A stretch of 45,932 bases of DNA from Candidatus Zymogenaceae bacterium (GCA_016933535.1 JAFGAS010000066.1:1-45932); one strand, 5' to 3'. Counted from the first letter of the stretch, positions 8,301-16,707 are shown. A program made the numbers and translations. The notes: a model not told the origin generated them from the letters alone.

Positions 8301-9362
8301 TCAATGGAGCGTGCCGGAAGACCGGAGTTCCTTTCTGGTTCGGATAAACAGGTCGATCTCGCCGGCGGTCGGCAATGACCCGATCGCGCCGGGTCTTGTA
8401 ACGGCAATCGCCCCCGCCGCGTTCGCGCGCTGAAACATCCTGATGAGGTCAAGATCGGTAAGGGCCGCCGGCTCTTTTGCGCTTGTCTCCGAAAATGCCG
8501 CCAGCATCGCCGCGCAAAATGCGTCCCCCGCCCCCGTCGTGTCCACGACACCGACCTCGTAGGCGTCCACCTCCACGGCGTAATGGGCGGTAACGGCAAC
8601 CGAACCCCTGTTTCCCCCGGTTACGGCCACCAGGCCCGGTCCCATCGAGAGCAGGGCGAGGGCAGCGTTCTTCGGGGTCTTCTGACCGGTGAGAAAGGCC
8701 GCCTCCTCTTCCGAGAGCTTGAGGATATCGGCCAGCGGGATCGCTTCCAGGATCGTCCTCTTGGCCGCGGCCTCGTCGCTAAAAAGTGAAAACCTGATGT
8801 TCGGGTCAAATGAAACGAGCGCCCCGGCGCCCTTGGCCGCGTCGATCAGCCCGAGGGTTGTGGACCGCGCTGGTTGGTCGATAAGGCTGATAGAGCCGAA
8901 ATGAAAACATGCGGCGCCGGCGAGGTACCCCTTGGGGACGTCATCGGGAGAGATCAGCATATCGGCCGAGGGGTGGCGGAAGAAGACGAAATCCCGCTCC
9001 CCCGAGGCCGAGAGGGTTACGAAGGCAAGCATCGTGCGCGCCTGTGTCGAAAAGGAGACGGCGCGTATATCGACGCCCATCCCCGACAGCACATCGGCCA
9101 ATCCCCGGCCGAAGGGATCGTCGCCGACCTTGCCGATAAAGCCGGCGTCTTTTCCCAGGCGCGAGAGCCCCGCCGCGACGTTGGCCGGCGCCCCGCCGGG
9201 AGATGGGATAAACGCCGGGGCCGCCTCGTCTTTACCCATCGGCCTCCCGGTCTCACCGCGGCTTTCTTCCCGTCCGCCGACGGAGGCAAGCCACCGCGCC
9301 TGTCCCCTCTGTACGCTGATGAAATCGACCAGGAGCTCTCCCATCGTTACGAATGCGGGCAT
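8301..9362 (-). CDS. PfkB-family carbohydrate kinase (fructokinase-like)
   Basis: The 353-residue protein has the family's N-terminal signature GGAPANVAAGLSRLG (56-70) and GKVGDDPFG. The C-terminal signature DTTGAGDAF (274-282) includes the catalytic base D280. It is most like ribokinase/fructokinase-type sugar kinases that phosphorylate a sugar with ATP. Residues 22-53 between the first strand and the glycine-rich signature form an insertion with no counterpart in typical 310-320 residue members. The precise sugar cannot be inferred, and no sugar transporter is adjacent. It ends at the terminator shared with the phosphatase gene. Confidence 0.9.
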   Translation of the reverse strand: MPAFVTMGELLVDFISVQRGQARWLASVGGREESRGETGRPMGKDEAAPAFIPSPGGAPANVAAGLSRLGKDAGFIGKVGDDPFGRGLADVLSGMGVDIRAVSFSTQARTMLAFVTLSASGERDFVFFRHPSADMLISPDDVPKGYLAGAACFHFGSISLIDQPARSTTLGLIDAAKGAGALVSFDPNIRFSLFSDEAAAKRTILEAIPLADILKLSEEEAAFLTGQKTPKNAALALLSMGPGLVAVTGGNRGSVAVTAHYAVEVDAYEVGVVDTTGAGDAFCAAMLAAFSETSAKEPAALTDLDLIRMFQRANAAGAIAVTRPGAIGSLPTAGEIDLFIRTRKELRSSGTLH

Positions 9363-9476
9363 CGCGCCTCCCCTGTAATCAACACGGTTTACCGTCTACA
9401 CCATATCGGGCGGATGGCTCCGGCAGGAAATCCCGGCCTAATCCCTCGGCGGCTTTTCTGCTGTGCCGGCAACGGA

Positions 9477-10094
9477 TCAAACAAAGAGCCCGATAACCGC
9501 CCGCACCAGGGCGATCCAGGCAAGGTGCAGCCCGATCATAAGGACGGTGGAGAGAATGCCCGCCGTCACCTTCACCCATCCCTTCCAATCCCTGCGATGG
9601 ATAACAGAGACACCAACGAGCATGATTGCACTCAGCCCCGCGTACCCGAAGACGACCATGAGCGGCGCACCCCCCCAGACGGCAACGTCCGGCACGAACT
9701 TCCACAACACCATCGGCCAGATGGACGCCATCGCCTCATTGGAGGCGGCCCAGGCCCCCATGAAAACCATGGACAACAGGATGATGGAGGCAACCCGCTG
9801 CCCCCGGAGAAAATCCCCGTGAACGAGCCGCTCGGAAAGCGTCAGGGATATGTAGACCGAAAAGGACCAGAAGACCGCAAGGATGGCGGGGGCCGCCCCG
9901 ACCCAGAGGGTAAAGACGTCGGGATTGTAGGCATACAGGCCCGTGAGGCGGGCCACGATATTTTCCCGCAGCACCCCAAGGACGGCGCCCGAGAGGAAAA
10001 AGAGGAGCGTGAAGACCGCCCCCCGAACCTTGAGGCTGTGGTAGATCAGGACCCCGGTAAGGACAAAGGTAATGATCTCAAACGTGAGGATCAT
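9477..10094 (-). CDS. six-helix integral membrane protein, possibly CruF/carotenoid-biosynthesis-protein-like
   Basis: The 205-residue protein has six predicted hydrophobic helices (roughly 4-21, 27-43, 66-88, 101-120, 141-162 and 172-203). Charged or polar residues lie between helices 2 and 3 (RENIVARLTGLYAYNPD). That loop and the helix pattern are faintly reminiscent of the DUF422/CruF carotenoid-hydratase family, but I cannot confirm it, and a plain DUF membrane protein is equally possible. It lies 114 bases upstream of the sugar kinase on the same strand and could be co-transcribed. Confidence 0.6.
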   Translation of the reverse strand: MILTFEIITFVLTGVLIYHSLKVRGAVFTLLFFLSGAVLGVLRENIVARLTGLYAYNPDVFTLWVGAAPAILAVFWSFSVYISLTLSERLVHGDFLRGQRVASIILLSMVFMGAWAASNEAMASIWPMVLWKFVPDVAVWGGAPLMVVFGYAGLSAIMLVGVSVIHRRDWKGWVKVTAGILSTVLMIGLHLAWIALVRAVIGLFV

Positions 10095-10257
10095 TGGCGA
10101 TTCCCGTAACTAACGTGACCGTTGCTATCGCCGCCCCCCCCAGAATCGCAGTTTTCGGCGGCGCCTGTGTCGTCCCTTTCCTTTTGCCATAGGGTATAGT
10201 ATACTGATTGCAAAATCAAGTATTTTGTCGTCGGAAGACGTTTCGGGCGGGAAAACC

Positions 10258-10479
10258 GTGAAGATCAGGGTGAAGACCTATAGCGGGCATAAGGCCGACG
10301 AACGGCCCACGAGCTTTTTTTTGGGCAACCGGGAGCTTGCGGTTGTCGAGTTGGTCGATCGTTACTACGACCCGCATGAGGACATCTTTAAGGTAAAGGC
10401 CGAAGACGGCGGCGTCTACATCATCGGGCACGACCGCCAAGACGACGGATGGCGGCTCAAGGGATACTACAGACCGTAA
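10258..10479 (+). CDS. small conserved hypothetical protein
   Basis: The 73-residue soluble protein begins KIRVKTYSGHKADERP and contains FFLGNRELAVVELVDRYYDP and a C-terminal half rich in D, G and Y. It resembles small conserved hypothetical proteins I associate with Deltaproteobacteria, but no function is known to me. GTG at 10258 was chosen over TTG at 10225, because the conserved part starts there and a GGGCGGG stretch lies just upstream. A 15-base sequence upstream (10195-10209) recurs near the promoter at 14.5 kb. Confidence 0.65.
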   Translation: MKIRVKTYSGHKADERPTSFFLGNRELAVVELVDRYYDPHEDIFKVKAEDGGVYIIGHDRQDDGWRLKGYYRP

Positions 10480-10483
10480 ACAC

Positions 10484-10517
10484 GAAAAGGGCCGCGCCGT
10501 CCCGGGCCTCCCTTTTC
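10484..10517 (+). terminator. possible intrinsic terminator
   Basis: GAAAAGGG (10484-10491) pairs with CCCTTTTC (10510-10517), with TTC following. The 18-base loop contains a further CCCGGG palindrome. It lies five bases after the stop of the small gene. Confidence 0.45.
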
Positions 10518-10524
10518 TTCCCCG

Positions 10525-10700
10525 TCGGGGCCCCTAATCTTAGGGCGTTCTTCGGAAACCACGTGTGGTGTCCCTACGGTTTGCCCACCGGCTCACGTTA
10601 GAACCCCTTGTTCTCCTTCACTATCGGGGTCCCCACGAAGCCTGCTTCGTGGGGTGACTCGTCGGGGCCCCAAAAGGCGGGCCTTGTGGGGTGTCTCGTC
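10525..10700. repeat. array of three palindromic hairpin units
   Basis: Three hairpins each follow a GGGG(C/T)CCC block. They are CCCTAA/TTAGGG (10532-10545), CCCCACGAAGC/GCTTCGTGGGG (10631-10654) and CCCCAAAAGGC/GCCTTGTGGGG (10668-10691, one mismatch). The last two are tandem copies of a 37-38 base unit ending in GTGGGGTGNCTCGTC. Stem cores differ between copies but stay self-complementary. The array abuts the stop codon of the minus-strand CoA ligase gene, so it would be in that transcript's 3' region. Confidence 0.7.
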
Positions 10701-12047
10701 TTACTCCTCTTTTTTCTCGTAGACCCGCTCGAAATAGTCGATCTTGTGCTGTAAACGGGGCAGCGTATCGGGCGGGATCATTTTTATCACCGGGGTGAAG
10801 ACAAGTTTTTTCTTGATCGTCGTCTTGATCTCGTGCGCCAGCGCCTCGATCTCGGCCTCCCTTACGTCCTTTCCATACTCTACCTTGATTTCGAGGTTCG
10901 TATTGATGGCCGGCCCCGGTTCATACATAACAATACGCATTTCGCCGGTGGTGCGGGGGATAAAGGATGAGACAACCTCCTTGACCGCCGACGGAAAGAC
11001 GTTGACCGCCTTGACCTTGAGCATATCATCCGTGCGCCCGATGACATAAAAGCGCATGGAAGTCCGCCCGCAGCGGCACTTCTCGAAATAGGCGCGCACC
11101 ATATCGCGGCATCGATAGCGGACGACCGGGGTTGCCTGCCGTCTGATGGTCGTATAGACGATCTCTCCCTCGACCCCTTCCTCGATCTTCCTGGGTTCAA
11201 GGGTGATCGGATCGATAATCTCGGCCGTTACCGCCCCCGCGCCGCAGAAATGCAGCCCGCAGGTATAGTCGCACTCGCTGGCCAGGTCCGCCGCCACGTC
11301 GGCAAGTCCGTAATAGTTACGCACGACGATCCCCCAGGTCTCCTCCATTATCGTCCGTTCCTCCTCGCTGAGCGCCTCACCGGCCATGAAGCCCTTTGTA
11401 AAACTGAGGTCCCGGGGCTGCCGTTTGAGATTTTCTCTCACGTAGTCGCCGAGAAAGCCCATGGCCGACGGCGTGACAAAGAGGACCGTGGGCTTGAATT
11501 CAAGAAACAGATCGAAGAGCCTCTCCAGGCCCGTGGTGCCGAGGGGAGCCGGGATAACGCAAAAACCCATCGCCTCTGCCGAAACCGATTCGGAGAGCCC
11601 CCCCACGAAGAGCGTGAAGTTGGCGGGGTTTATAAATGAATCCCCGGGGCGGATGCCCCCCGTCCACGCATGGCGGGCAAAGAGCTCCTTCCAGAGGTCC
11701 GCATCGGCGGCGGTCAGGCCGACATAGAGGGGGCGCCCCGTCGTGCCGCTGGTTCCCTGTATCCTGACGAGGTCTTCCTTCGCGCAGCACTGGTGCCCGC
11801 CCAGGCCGCCCAGTTTCTCCTGGGTCTTCCTCAGGTCGTCCTTGGTGGTAAAGGGAAACCGCGCCAGGTCCTCCATCGATCGGAAGTCTTTCGGGCAGAC
11901 GTTGGCGGCCTCCCATTTTTCCCGGTAGAAGGGCGAACGCTCGTAGATATAGATAAGCTCATCCCTCAACAGCCCCTCTTCCAAGAGCGTAAGCTTTCCG
12001 GGCTCCATCGTTTCCATTTCTTCGTTCCAGTACTTCCGTTCGCCCAT
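10701..12047 (-). CDS. phenylacetate-CoA ligase (PaaK)-like AMP-dependent acyl-CoA synthetase
   Basis: The 448-residue protein is of PaaK family length. It carries the P-loop-like GTSGTTGRP (98-106), the YYGLADVA adenylation motif region and the YRCRDMVRAY segment, and ends with the small C-terminal domain (IGRTDDMLKVK...). Such enzymes activate an aryl or other carboxylate to its CoA thioester via an acyl-AMP. Cysteines in HQCCAK and FEKCRCGRT resemble the zinc-ligand cysteines of some PaaK homologues. An amino-acid-type permease and an amidohydrolase-fold protein lie just upstream on the same strand, suggesting uptake and activation of an organic acid (inference). Confidence 0.88.
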   Translation of the reverse strand: MGERKYWNEEMETMEPGKLTLLEEGLLRDELIYIYERSPFYREKWEAANVCPKDFRSMEDLARFPFTTKDDLRKTQEKLGGLGGHQCCAKEDLVRIQGTSGTTGRPLYVGLTAADADLWKELFARHAWTGGIRPGDSFINPANFTLFVGGLSESVSAEAMGFCVIPAPLGTTGLERLFDLFLEFKPTVLFVTPSAMGFLGDYVRENLKRQPRDLSFTKGFMAGEALSEEERTIMEETWGIVVRNYYGLADVAADLASECDYTCGLHFCGAGAVTAEIIDPITLEPRKIEEGVEGEIVYTTIRRQATPVVRYRCRDMVRAYFEKCRCGRTSMRFYVIGRTDDMLKVKAVNVFPSAVKEVVSSFIPRTTGEMRIVMYEPGPAINTNLEIKVEYGKDVREAEIEALAHEIKTTIKKKLVFTPVIKMIPPDTLPRLQHKIDYFERVYEKKEE

Positions 12048-12092
12048 TGGTACCCCCGTCGAAAAGAATCAGCCTTCGATTTCCGATATCCG

Positions 12093-13472
12093 TTACGATT
12101 TTGCACTGATGCCGCGTTTACGCACAATAAAGAAGTAGTAGACCAATCCAACAGCGGTCAGGCCGAAGAAGAGAGACGAACCGACCGCCCGAGTCTGTGC
12201 GTCTCCCACAATGATATAGATCGAAAAAAGGAAGGCCATCACCGCCCCGAAGATTGCCAGGCTCGCCACGATCTTGGGCGCCCGCAACCGATAGGGACGT
12301 TTCATATTCGGTTCCTTTTTCCTGAGTATAAGAAGGGAGATGCAGACGAGAATATAGGCCAGCAGGATTGCCGCCGACGCCACGGTAAAGAGCGTGAAGA
12401 GAAACTGGAAGAAGGCACCCAGGATACCCACGAGCGTAAGAACGACAATTCCGAAAGAAGGTGTCCCGAATCTTGGATGAATGTAGGAAAACGCCCGGGG
12501 CAGGACGCCGTCTTTGGCCATCCCGTACATGAGCCGGGATGATCCGATCAAGAACCCGTTAAGGGTGGTGATAAGCCCCATAAGGCCGGCGATGACGACA
12601 ACATAGAACCCCGTCTCCCCGAGGGTCTTGCTGGCGACAATCTCAATGGGAACCTCGAGCTTGCTCTGGGCGATTTCGGTATACGGAACAACGCCCGCCG
12701 AGACGAAGAAAACGCCGACATAGAAGAAGAGGACGACCACAACCGACAGCGGGATGAGCCAGACCACCTTTTCTATGGGGCTCTTGATCTCCTCGGCGGC
12801 CTTGGTGACAAGGTCAAAACCCATGAAGGCCAAAATCGCGATCGGCACCATCATGAGCATGCCGCCGACCCCTTTATCAAAAAAGGGTCCGGTGAAGTTT
12901 GAGAGGTTCACCTGCGGCAGGCTGCCGAAGATATAGATTGCCATGCCTATAAACAGAAATATCGTAAAGACGAGCTGGACGATGGCCGAAAGCTTAATAC
13001 CGATATAATTGATCGCCCCGAAAAAAACGGCCGCGACCACCCCGACGATGATCATCGCGGTGGGGGGAAATTGATACCCGAGAATCGTCGCTCCCGGGAC
13101 CAGCCAGGACTCCGGCATGAGGGTGCTGGCCACCTTCGAGAAGATGATAACTTCCCCCGGCATCATGGACGAATAGGCAATAATGAGAAACCAGCCGGTC
13201 AGGAAACTGGCGAAATTGCCCATCGAGCGCTTGGTGTAGTAGTATTCACCGCCGGCAAGCGGCATTGCCGCGCAGAGCTCCGCATAGCAGAGCCCGATAA
13301 GGACACAGAAAAAGGCCGCGATGATCGCCGAAAGCAGCACCGCGGGCCCGGCATAGGCAAAGAGCGTGTTGGTGAGGGTCGCCCATGCCATCCCTACCAT
13401 CGCCCCGGTGATGAGGGTAAAGACGGTTGCAATAGTCAACCCCCGAACGAGAGTCGCCTTTTTTTCAGCCAT
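12093..13472 (-). CDS. APC-superfamily amino acid/organocation permease
   Basis: The 459-residue protein has about twelve hydrophobic helices. The first helix region is ALxxGLTIATVFTLITGAM-like and is followed by the glycine-rich unwound segment typical of the APC fold. AGGEYYYTKRSMG matches the conserved loop after helix 2. It should be an inner-membrane solute symporter or exchanger; the substrate is unknown. It lies 45 bases upstream of the CoA ligase gene and 110 bases downstream of the amidohydrolase gene, probably one transcription unit. CAGGAGGTAATC immediately precedes the ATG. A second APC permease is at 21882-23240. Confidence 0.88.
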   Translation of the reverse strand: MAEKKATLVRGLTIATVFTLITGAMVGMAWATLTNTLFAYAGPAVLLSAIIAAFFCVLIGLCYAELCAAMPLAGGEYYYTKRSMGNFASFLTGWFLIIAYSSMMPGEVIIFSKVASTLMPESWLVPGATILGYQFPPTAMIIVGVVAAVFFGAINYIGIKLSAIVQLVFTIFLFIGMAIYIFGSLPQVNLSNFTGPFFDKGVGGMLMMVPIAILAFMGFDLVTKAAEEIKSPIEKVVWLIPLSVVVVLFFYVGVFFVSAGVVPYTEIAQSKLEVPIEIVASKTLGETGFYVVVIAGLMGLITTLNGFLIGSSRLMYGMAKDGVLPRAFSYIHPRFGTPSFGIVVLTLVGILGAFFQFLFTLFTVASAAILLAYILVCISLLILRKKEPNMKRPYRLRAPKIVASLAIFGAVMAFLFSIYIIVGDAQTRAVGSSLFFGLTAVGLVYYFFIVRKRGISAKS

Positions 13473-13582
13473 GATTACCTCCTGATTACGGCTTCACCTA
13501 ACGATGCGGATCGGGATGTCATTGATATTAATAAAATGCGGCGACGATACCCGGAGGACCTTCATGCGCCGCTGCCCGGGGA

Positions 13583-14446
13583 TCACCCCTCTATTTTGAG
13601 GAGCCGCGCGGCGTTCCCGTAAAACCACTTTCCCCTGACCTCGGGCTTGAGCGGCAGCTCCTTCACGTCATTTACCGCCGTATCGAACATAACCAACGGC
13701 CATGCCGTCCCAAAGAGGATCTTGTCCTGCAGAATCGTATTACCGTAATGGATCAGCGGCTCCCACCCGGTATTGTGCATCCCCATATATTTGGGCCTGA
13801 CGCCGGAGATGTCCGCATAGACGTTATCATGCCGCCAGAGGACCGCCACCATCTCCGTGACCCAGGGCCAGCCGGCGTGACCAGCGATGATCTTAAGATC
13901 GCCGTACCTGACCGCGACCCGGTCCAGGATCAGCGGTCTGCCGTACTCCATCGGAATAACGTGGGAGAAGTTAAGCGAAGTGTGGATCCAGATAGGTATG
14001 TCGTGCCGGAGGCATCTCTCGTAAATCGGGAAATACTTCTTATCGTCGGTAAACAGCCCGTGTTCCCACGGGGCGATCATAACGCCGCAGAGCCCTTCGC
14101 TCACCATCCGATCGATCTCCCTGGTCGCCTTTCTCCCTTTGTGGGGATCTACCCCGATAAATCCGCGGAAACGGGTCGGATATCGATGAACGAGGTCGAC
14201 AATCAGCTCGTTGTTGATCCGCCGGCCGAAGGTGCTCTCCATGTCTTCTCCATGGAGTACGCAGATCGCTATCCCGGCGGCGTCCATCATAAGCAGGAAG
14301 TCTTCGACGGTTAATTTACCGAGCGCCGCGAGGGCCTTTTCGCTTCCCTTGAAGAGGCGCTTATACCTGACGAGGTGTTGCGGAGGGTCTGCATATCCGG
14401 TGAGGATCTCAGGGAGGGGCGGGCTGACACAGATATCGATAATCAT
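13583..14446 (-). CDS. amidohydrolase-2-family protein with altered metal ligands
   Basis: The 287-residue protein has the TIM-barrel layout of the Amidohydro_2 (PF04909) decarboxylase/lactonase group. It has an N-terminal MIID strand, PIWIHTS (H155), AGHAGWPW (H190) and the C-terminal GTAWP strand. Family enzymes normally have HxH after the first strand and GTDWP/GTDYP at the end. Here those positions read ICVS (no histidines) and A248 instead of Asp, while H155 and H190 remain. It is therefore either a metal-poor, re-tooled enzyme or a catalytically inactive relative. It is the first gene of the minus-strand unit with the APC permease and PaaK-like ligase. Confidence 0.8.
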   Translation of the reverse strand: MIIDICVSPPLPEILTGYADPPQHLVRYKRLFKGSEKALAALGKLTVEDFLLMMDAAGIAICVLHGEDMESTFGRRINNELIVDLVHRYPTRFRGFIGVDPHKGRKATREIDRMVSEGLCGVMIAPWEHGLFTDDKKYFPIYERCLRHDIPIWIHTSLNFSHVIPMEYGRPLILDRVAVRYGDLKIIAGHAGWPWVTEMVAVLWRHDNVYADISGVRPKYMGMHNTGWEPLIHYGNTILQDKILFGTAWPLVMFDTAVNDVKELPLKPEVRGKWFYGNAARLLKIEG

Positions 14447-14483
14447 GTTTCAGGACCCAGAATAGAATAAATCAGTATACTAT

Positions 14484-14512
14484 ATACTAAAGAAGGGTGC
14501 CTGAGATGTCAA
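14484..14512 (-). promoter_or_regulatory. sigma70-type promoter of the amidohydrolase-permease-ligase unit
   Basis: On the minus strand TTGACA (14512-14507) and TAGTAT (14489-14484) are 17 bases apart. The predicted start is near 14477, about 30 bases before the amidohydrolase ATG. A palindrome AGTATA-TAG-TATACT overlaps the -10 box. Confidence 0.7.
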
Positions 14513-14678
14513 GCTATTAGAGGGATGGGGAAGGTTTTTGCCGTTTCTTGCCGGGACGGGGCGAAACGACGCGTAATTGCCGGTTCCATTTCGTCCACAC
14601 GCCGGAATCGGTAGTCTGAGATAGCAGCCGCTCGGCTCCGGACGGTTCCCCTTTGGCGGCGTCCGGTGCCTTTTATTC

Positions 14679-14825
14679 CTACTTATCGGTTTTCTTGTTC
14701 CGGTCCCCGGAACATTCGTCGGGTGCAATTCAGGTTCTGACCCCGAGGCGGGGCAGTATCCACCGCTGAATGACAAACCAGAGGACAATAATTCCGGTCA
14801 GGATAAGTAAATCTTTCATGTTCAT
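14679..14825 (-). CDS. candidate small membrane selenoprotein with in-frame UGA
   Basis: From ATG at 14825 (or 14819) the frame encodes a hydrophobic single-helix peptide. It begins MKDLLILTGIIVLWF, continues to ILPRLGVRT, and meets TGA at 14732-14730. The same frame stays open for 16 further hydrophilic residues (IAPDECSG...KTDK) before TAG. A perfect 8-bp hairpin with G-rich loop begins 15 bases after the UGA, as expected of a bacterial SECIS element. Read through, the product is 46-48 residues: a transmembrane helix and a short tail with Sec30 and Cys36. I have the impression that Cys-containing homologues exist in Geobacter-like bacteria, but cannot verify it. No strong ribosome site is visible. 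Without selenium the product would be a 29-31 residue membrane peptide. Confidence 0.55.
14696..14714 (-). promoter_or_regulatory. SECIS-like hairpin downstream of UGA
   Basis: TGTTCCGG and CCGGAACA form a perfect 8-bp stem with loop GGA on the minus strand. The loop starts 23 bases after the UGA. This spacing and a G at the start of the apical loop match the general bacterial SECIS description; the stem could also be half of an ordinary palindrome. Confidence 0.5.
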
Positions 14826-15271
14826 TTGATGTCCGAAGGGAACATACGATTCATTATCGGGGACAATTAGTTACCGGCGAGGCGATAATTTTATGGTATC
14901 GGGCATGTGAGACAAAGACCGCCCCGGCCGGGTCGCTATCGAGCCGCGGTTCAATGAGGCGCGACCGTTCGATGGGGGGCCGGCTCGGGTGAAGGTCAAA
15001 GGAAGTTATTGGCTATGAATTACTATCCCGATTTATTACATATATATATTTAGTTGTTGGCAGCTAATGAGAGAGAACAAACTACCTGCCGGTGTTGAGC
15101 AAAAAAACTAGGTCAAAATCGGGTAAGATTTAATTGCCCTGCGATCAGAGATTGACAAGTTATCAGCGATTGTATTAACATGTTATGGAATGCGTTTTTA
15201 TTTGTCACAAAATAGCGTATGACTGACAGCGACGTAAAAACTCTTACTACATCTGACGAAAGGAGTATAGT
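14826..15271. other. long intergenic region with candidate promoter for the exported amidase
   Basis: No gene is supported. Base composition falls from about 14990 onward. TTGACA at 15152-15157 and TATTAA at 15173-15178 are 15 bases apart, a usable but short spacing for the + strand gene at 15272. AAGGAG at 15259-15264 is its ribosome binding site. Confidence 0.45.
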
Positions 15272-16372
15272 ATGAGAGAAATGAAAATCTTGGTTGTTGC
15301 TATTTTATGTCTATTCTTGTCGTCCCCGTTACCGGCATATTCCTGCACGGTGTTCCGGCTCAAAGCCACCGACGGCACGATCATAGTCGGGCGTTCCATG
15401 GAGTTCGCGCTGGATCTAAAATATGATATCATCGTGGTTCCGCGGAATAAAGCTTATGTCAGTCCCGCCCCGGACGGGAAAGAAGGTCTATCATGGAAAA
15501 CACGCTATGGTTATGTTGGGGTTGCATCGTTCGGATTGGACTATGGCCTATCTGACGGAATGAACGAAAAAGGACTCGCAGTCGGGATTCTTTGGTTTGA
15601 ATCCGACATGAAATGGCAGGATGTCGCCCCCGGTGAGGAGAAAAGTGCCCTCTCCATGGTCATGGTCGGAGACTGGATTCTGGGCAGCTTTACAAGTGTG
15701 GAGGATGTAAAGCGAGAAGTTCAAAAATTAAAGGTGTTCAAATATACGGACCCCCAGATAAAAATCACCCCGACCATACATTTTATCGTTTATGACGCAA
15801 ATGGCGGTTGTATCATTATTGAGTATGAAGACGGAGTGTGCAACATCTATGACAATCCTCTCGGCATTATGACGAATGGTCCCAGATTCCCCTGGCAGTT
15901 AACGAACTTGCGTCAGTATGTTGGTTTGACAAGTGAGATGCCACAACCCTACGAGATATTCGGCTTGACATTCTCAACAACAGGTCACGGGGCAGGAATG
16001 CTCGGTCTTCCCGGCGACCTCACTCCGCCGAGCAGGTTCGTCCGCCTTGCTGTTTTAACGAGGTTTTCCGATATACAACCGGACGCTGAACGGACTCTCA
16101 ATCTTGCCCAACATATCATCAATACGTTTGATATCCCCTTTGGTTTAGTAACGGATACATTGCCGGATAAAAAGACAGTTATTAAAGAATCCACTCAGTG
16201 GGTCACTTTTCGAGATCTCACAAAACATATTCTTTACTTCAAAACATACGATAACCAGAATCTCCGGAAAATTGATTTGAACAAGCTTGATTTTTCAGGA
16301 ACAGATGTGAAACGGGTACCGATGTTCGGAATCTCTGAAATCCTCACGGACATTACCGATCAAGCGCGTTGA
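15272..16372 (+). CDS. exported choloylglycine hydrolase/penicillin V acylase-family amidase
   Basis: The 366-residue protein has a clear signal peptide (residues 1-24, ending AYS). It is followed immediately by C25, which would become the N-terminal nucleophile of this Ntn-hydrolase family. Supporting motifs are GRSMEFALDL (the GRNMD-like region), DGMNEKGLAVG (DGMNEKGL is a family hallmark) and NPLGIMTNGPRFPWQLTNLR, which has the Asn-rich active-site loop. Members cleave linear C-N amide bonds in bile salts, penicillin V or acyl-homoserine lactones; the substrate here is unknown and it should act outside the cytoplasm. Its codons and flanks are noticeably AT-richer than neighbours, which could mean acquisition by transfer. 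A good AAGGAG lies seven bases upstream. Confidence 0.9.
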   Translation: MREMKILVVAILCLFLSSPLPAYSCTVFRLKATDGTIIVGRSMEFALDLKYDIIVVPRNKAYVSPAPDGKEGLSWKTRYGYVGVASFGLDYGLSDGMNEKGLAVGILWFESDMKWQDVAPGEEKSALSMVMVGDWILGSFTSVEDVKREVQKLKVFKYTDPQIKITPTIHFIVYDANGGCIIIEYEDGVCNIYDNPLGIMTNGPRFPWQLTNLRQYVGLTSEMPQPYEIFGLTFSTTGHGAGMLGLPGDLTPPSRFVRLAVLTRFSDIQPDAERTLNLAQHIINTFDIPFGLVTDTLPDKKTVIKESTQWVTFRDLTKHILYFKTYDNQNLRKIDLNKLDFSGTDVKRVPMFGISEILTDITDQAR

Positions 16373-16707
16373 ATAGAAACACGTAAAGACCGCCTAACAC
16401 GTATAGGGCCTCCGGATGTCAAGAGAAGGAAGTGTGCATTTGGGAAAAATGACTTTTTTCTTTTGTTCGTTTACATAACGAACCATCTGATTGTGGACGG
16501 CCTGATTCGATTTCAAAACGGGTGAGGAAATATCCCGCACCAAACCGATAGGGAGGTTCAACCGCCTGTTTTGCCCGGCGAAAATACGTATCGGGCAGTG
16601 ACAGCTGTAAAAGTATCCATCTTCTTGCACCCGAGAAAACCAGTGCGTCCCTGAACGCACATCCGCGGATATTTAGTGGCATACAGGGGCCGGCCTCTGC
16701 GTTGCCC
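16373..16707. other. intergenic region with no supported gene
   Basis: The region holds open frames on the minus strand with no recognisable domain or ribosome site. GTTCGTT/AACGAAC (16465-16483) forms a 7-bp hairpin preceded, not followed, by a T-run, so it is not a normal terminator for either strand. Confidence 0.4.

Noticed and set aside
8874..10109. 411-codon open frame on the plus strand
   Set aside because: It lies antisense to the sugar kinase and membrane protein genes; its translation is Arg/Gly/Asp/Pro-rich with no domain, as expected of GC-rich antisense.
14480..14788. 102-codon minus-strand frame overlapping the candidate selenoprotein
   Set aside because: Different frame, composition typical of random GC-rich sequence; the UGA-containing frame has a clear membrane helix and SECIS-like hairpin.
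16465..16483. Hairpin near a T-run taken as a terminator
   Set aside because: The T-run precedes the stem on the plus strand and becomes an A-run after it on the minus strand, so it is the wrong way round for both.
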